From: Spinacia oleracea
Taxonomy: Eukaryota > Streptophyta > Magnoliopsida > Caryophyllales > Amaranthaceae
Length of the DNA stretch: 64,000 bases
Assembly: GCF_020520425.1 (NCBI RefSeq)
Contig: NC_079491.1
Span: forward strand, 2,728,001 to 2,792,000
Direction of reading: 5' to 3'
This document shows, one piece after another, positions 60,601 to 64,000 of this stretch. The position numbers and the translations under genes were made by a program. A model generated the notes under the pieces. That model was not told the DNA's origin. It searched no databases and saw only the letters and a list, made by a program, of their open reading frames with translations. The stretch's first letter is position 1. Each line of letters starts with the position of its first letter.

Positions 60601-60746
60601 ACAACTCTCTTGAACTTTGTGACAGCTTGTTGAGTTTCAGAACCTAAATTCCTAAATTGGGTTTGATCTTGAGTTTGAGATAATATGTTTAGAACTCTAT
60701 GACAACTTTCAACTGCTGCTTTGTTAGCTTCCTCAATTCCCTCCAT
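57639..60746 (-). CDS. WRKY transcription factor, group IId, 3 exons, 381 aa
   Basis: Exons 60746-59872, 59309-59184, 57783-57639; GT-AG introns, and the second falls inside the WRKY domain at the PR|GYYKC site shared by group IId. N-terminal [18 protein letters not shown] and [20 protein letters not shown] make the calmodulin-binding C-motif region of this group. Then a Gln-rich stretch (about 90-110, 185-205), a Pro/Asn repeat, and the plant zinc cluster [17 protein letters not shown] (to 295). WRKYGQK is 319-325; zinc ligands C339, C345, H369, H371. It binds W boxes (TTGAC) in the nucleus; group IId members act in defence and Ca2+ signalling. The start [16 protein letters not shown] is most like the WRKY21/39/74 branch rather than WRKY7/11/15/17. 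Polymorphic CAG/CAA runs encode the Gln stretch. Confidence 0.95.
58011..58325. mobile_element. GGCTCC-type MITE in WRKY intron 2
   Basis: GGCTATGTTTGGTTTGGTGT at the left and ACCCTACCAAACGGAGCC at the right; same family as 17720-18045. TSD is decayed. Confidence 0.8.
59370..59855. mobile_element. Two tandem MITE copies in WRKY intron 1
   Basis: A 243-bp unit is present at 59370-59612 and 59613-59855. Each has GATGTTTGGTTGACAT or close to it at the start, and ACCAAACGAGCCCTAAATGC at the end, so they resemble a MITE plus short flank duplicated together. They nearly fill intron 1 (59310-59871) and the second ends 16 bases before exon 1's donor. Confidence 0.8.
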
Positions 60747-61405
60747 TTTGTATGAAGGAAAAATAATTGGGGCAAAAAGAAAATGAAATTGAAATTTCTA
60801 AACCCTAATAAACTCCCACCCCCAAAAACCCAGAAAAAATTCAACCATAATTACCACAAATTATTCGTTAAATCAGCAAAAAGATAGAATCTTTAAGTAC
60901 CCATTAAGCTTGAGAATTAAGGGTAAAGATTCAATTTTCAAGAACAAAATTCAATTTTTCTGTAGGAATTCAACAAGTTAGACTTGAAAATTGACTAATT
61001 CTTCAAATAAAATTAAGACCCAGAAAAGAAAAAAAGTTGATTTAAGTAGGAAATGGTAAAAAATCAAAGATCAAGCAAATAAATAAATAAAAGTCAAGAA
61101 AAAAGACAGACCTTTGGTGAAAATTCAAACCCTAGATTTGTCAATCCATGGAAATTTCTTCTTCAAGATTTGTAGAAGAAGAGTGTGTGAAATGGAAAGA
61201 ATTCAACTTTCCTCAACAATAAACAACAACAGTTCACACTACCAAAAATTAAAAACAAATTGGTTTTCCCATTTCATTTTTTAATCACTCATTTTGAGCT
61301 AATTTGACCCCCAAAATAAATCAAGAGAAAAAACAGAGTAGAGAGAGAAAGAGGGGAAATAGGAGAAAGAAGAGAGAGAAAGTAACAAAGGGTGTGATTT
61401 AAATA
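60747..61405 (-). promoter_or_regulatory. WRKY promoter and 5' UTR
   Basis: TATTTAAAT (61397-61405, minus strand) followed by a CTCTCTCTTTCTCTCT leader. The leader of roughly 620 bases may hide an intron, as many group IId genes have. Motif-based only. Confidence 0.5.
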
Positions 61406-61574
61406 AGCTTTGAAGCTGTTGAAGAAAAGGGGCAATGAAACTGCAGAGTCTGGTTGCAGATTTTCAGGTGGGTCCCAAGTGAAGACCTTTGTTTTCCACT
61501 TTTTTATTTTTATTTTTTTCCTTTTTTAAAAATAAAAACGTAAAAAATTGTAGGAGTATACCTAAACTCATTAG

Positions 61575-61598
61575 TAGGTGTAGGTGTAGGTGTAGGTG
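61575..61598. repeat. (TAGGTG)4 hexanucleotide repeat
   Basis: Four exact TAGGTG units about 170 bases upstream of the WRKY TATA. Not the telomere repeat (TTTAGGG). Confidence 0.95.
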
Positions 61599-61599
61599 T

Positions 61600-62440
61600 A
61601 ATAATTAAGTTTCCCTAGTATAGTTGAAACAAAACGGCTTAAAATTGATTGACTTATCACTTGGAATTATTAGCTACAATTATTACTTTATTTTTATTTT
61701 ATTTTTTATTTTTATTAAATCACTTGTTTTGTAGGTTGTCTGTAATTAAGGCTAGAACTAGAACCGTTTTTGTGAATGAAAAGCGTGACCTCAATAAATA
61801 CGGGTTGGTAAATAAAAAATAATAAAAAATAAATTTTACTTCATAAAACGTTAAAGGTTCGGGCTTTTCATGTATGTTCTGTATTAACGTTAGAGGTCCG
61901 GGCTTTTACTACACGATTCACATTCAAGAGAACTATTCTTGGTAGTAAAGTAATATGATTCGCAGTTCATACTTCGTACGTAGTATATTCTTATAGTCTT
62001 GACTTTTGACAAGTTGAGTATTGTTTTTGTTCGTTTTTAAATTGTCGATTTAACTAACTTCCTCCATTATTTTTTAAAAAAAACTGTATCCTTTGGATTA
62101 TCGATATACTCCTGACTTTTATATTATTCATTATTATGAAATTGTGTAGGAATTACAAAATTTTGCACCGAGAAAAGTGAAGTTAGAGTATTTCCAAAAT
62201 AAATTTATGAGAAACAACACTTCCAGAAGCACTTTTCGACAATTATTTTATTCGACTGAGAAAGAAAATCAGACGAACAACTTAGAGCACCCATTCGGAT
62301 GAAGTTCAACACTTCAGCAATTATATTGCATTGGGAATTTGGGATCCATGATTGTAAATAATAATATTCGGAGTATTATTTTATTTAAGACAAAATAAAC
62401 ATCCCACCCCCTAAATTATAAATACAAACTTTTATATATG
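61600..62440. other. Intergenic, AT-rich
   Basis: No gene or element supported. A repeated phrase AAGGTTCGGGCTTTT and AGAGGTCCGGGCTTTT occurs near 61853 and 61891. Confidence 0.4.
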
Positions 62441-62446
62441 TCGGTC

Positions 62447-62660
62447 TTACCCAAAACACCACATTGGTATCATATAAGTTAAACAGTGTAACCAATTAGA
62501 TAACCACTATAACTAATTAGTTAACCAATGGAACTAATTAGTTAAGCAATGGAACTAATTAGTTAAGCATTATAAATAATTAGTTAATCAATGTAACCAA
62601 TTAGTTAAGCAATGGAACTAATTAGTTAAACAACCAAAGTGGTCTTTTCGGTAAGGGGTT
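62447..62660. repeat. Minisatellite flanked by inverted arms
   Basis: About six to seven units of a 21-23 bp motif (AACTAATTAGTTAAGCAATG) fill 62489-62630. On the left, CTTACCCAAAACACCACATTGG is matched by its inverted form at the right (CCAAAGTGGTCTTTTCGGTAAG) with three differences. The whole may be a foldback element whose core is a minisatellite. Confidence 0.8.
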
Positions 62661-63917
62661 TTACACAAAATTGCCGAATTATAAATCACTATGAAAATGT
62701 TAAAGCGATAATTATTTTGATACGGGTGAAGCATCAAATATACTCTAATCCGCATTAACGACTATATTTACCATAATTAAGACAATTAATATAGATATTA
62801 AAATATTTCGTATATTTACGGTGGTGATAAGTTGACCTATTGAAGTATAATGTTAACTTTATATTCCATTCTTCATCCCTAATTTATGAGATTTGCAAAA
62901 TATATATTATCCCGCCTTTACCAAATTTTATAGGACTTTTCTTAAACAGTTGTCATCACTCGTCAATCATCATGGATAAATATAATTGATTACTACTTCT
63001 ATAATTAGTCGTGATATACTTTTCTTGAACACTTCTCTCCATATCGAAATATGGAGTATTCAAATTAAGCATATGTCAAAAACAAATAAAAATAGACACG
63101 GGATATTGTCATGACTTTTCCAAGTGATAAGTCAATTAATTTTAACCCCAAAAAGATCCATAAATGGAAACTATATATTAGAAGGTTTTACAAGCAAGAG
63201 AGATCCACTTTAAATTGATCAATTGTCAATATGATATGCAATTAAATTAGATAACTCCGTATATAATTAAATATCTTTATTATAGCCTCTATCTTGCTCT
63301 AAAATATACTCACAACGTTAAGTTTGTTATTGGTATACTCAATAGTGTTTTTTAGAACGAATTACACTAACCAGATAACAAAAATCGTCTTTATAAATGT
63401 ACCCTAAAATAAGATAATTTATAGAAAGACCGGCGTATTTGAGACTTTGAGTAATATAATTTGTATTTAAGTATACGACACATGATTCATCACCCCTCTC
63501 ATACTCTCACCCTTGCATCTAATTGTTTTTTTTTTTGTATAGAGAGAGTCACAAACGGCAAGGCAACAAATGATATAGACGAGATTTGATTTCAGGTCTT
63601 GGCTACTACCCTTTATGATTTTGCCAACTAAACTAGTTGCATCCAAATTCTAATTGTGACAATTATTTAATTGTGCTTATACTATAATCCAAATTCTTTA
63701 ATTTTGTCCAAATTACTTATAGGCCCCTGGTTTATTCCTTAATCCCCATTATATGCAAAGGTGGACCATCCACTTTTGGTTGAACCAATCCGTCCTGTTT
63801 AGCTAAAGGTGGATCACCGTAGTTGATCGACATTCTTTTCTTACGCCGGCGTGTTGTTTCTTTGTTGATGGCGAAACAACTAATTTTCGTGTATGTTGTA
63901 CACATGAAAGAGTGAAT

Positions 63918-63920
<3 letters not shown>
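62661..63920. other. Intergenic, AT-rich
   Basis: No gene recognised. A T-run near 63525-63535 followed by AGAGAGTCACAAACGG and a CTTGGCTACTACCC...CCAACTAAACTAGTTGC block may be another degenerate SINE on the minus strand (AACTAGTTTAGTTGGCAAA is A-box-like), but no good B box is visible. Confidence 0.35.

Positions 63921-63988
<68 letters not shown>
63921..63988. repeat. (TA)34 microsatellite
   Basis: Thirty-four uninterrupted TA units near the end of the window. Length is likely polymorphic and may be wrong in the assembly. Confidence 0.98.
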
Positions 63989-63990
<2 letters not shown>

Positions 63991-64000
63991 AGTATTTAAT

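Noticed and set aside
61575-61598. Interstitial telomere repeat
   Set aside because: Unit is TAGGTG, not TTTAGGG.

Overview
This is plant nuclear DNA, AT-rich, with spliced genes separated by dense non-autonomous transposons. It is clearly a dicot-type genome: Stowaway and Harbinger-like MITEs, Helitrons, tRNA-derived SINEs, and GT-AG introns in every spliced gene. I would guess a Caryophyllales-type plant from the overall feel of the repeats, but nothing seen here proves the family or species.

Six loci look intact. (1) 2198-4513 (+), a single-exon MULE-transposase-derived protein of the MUSTANG type. (2) 8456-8545 (+), a MIR166 hairpin with the mature miRNA at 8520-8540. (3) 15543-21572 (+), eight exons coding for a 553-residue P-loop protein that matches plant calmodulin-dependent NAD kinase (NADKc). 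(4) 25192-26236 (-), a two-exon linker histone H1. (5) 49841-51604 (+), a four-exon cytosolic ribosomal protein uS19/RPS15 whose first coding exon is only the ATG. (6) 57639-60746 (-), a three-exon group IId WRKY factor. Broken genes are a PPR fragment (12623-13200, -), an inverted duplication of an ankyrin-repeat exon (13348-13583), an F-box/LRR fragment carried inside a Pack-MULE (about 31330-31692, -), and a secreted DUF26 (Gnk2) gene with two single-base frame breaks (53058-53771, +).

The rest is accessory DNA. From 4.5 to 13 kb there are SINEs with clear target-site duplications and a GC-rich hAT-like MITE family with 8-bp duplications. Each of the NADKc-like introns 1, 3 and 4 holds at least one MITE. 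From 27 to 39 kb lie a tandem duplication, a LINE remnant, a Pack-MULE with a 9-bp target duplication, several direct and inverted repeats, and nested Helitron ends. From 39.5 to 41.7 kb there is a probable Ty3/gypsy non-coding remnant. From 42.9 to 49.8 kb the upstream region and 5' UTR of RPS15 occur twice, with a decayed copia element between the copies. Only the second copy is joined to the gene, and each copy carries MITEs that the other lacks.

The genes do not form a pathway; they are independent plant genes. I found no evidence of an undescribed multi-gene system. The most interesting items are the near-palindromic ankyrin duplication, the promoter-only RPS15 duplicate, the Pack-MULE with its captured F-box fragment, and the interleaved inverted repeats near 33 kb.
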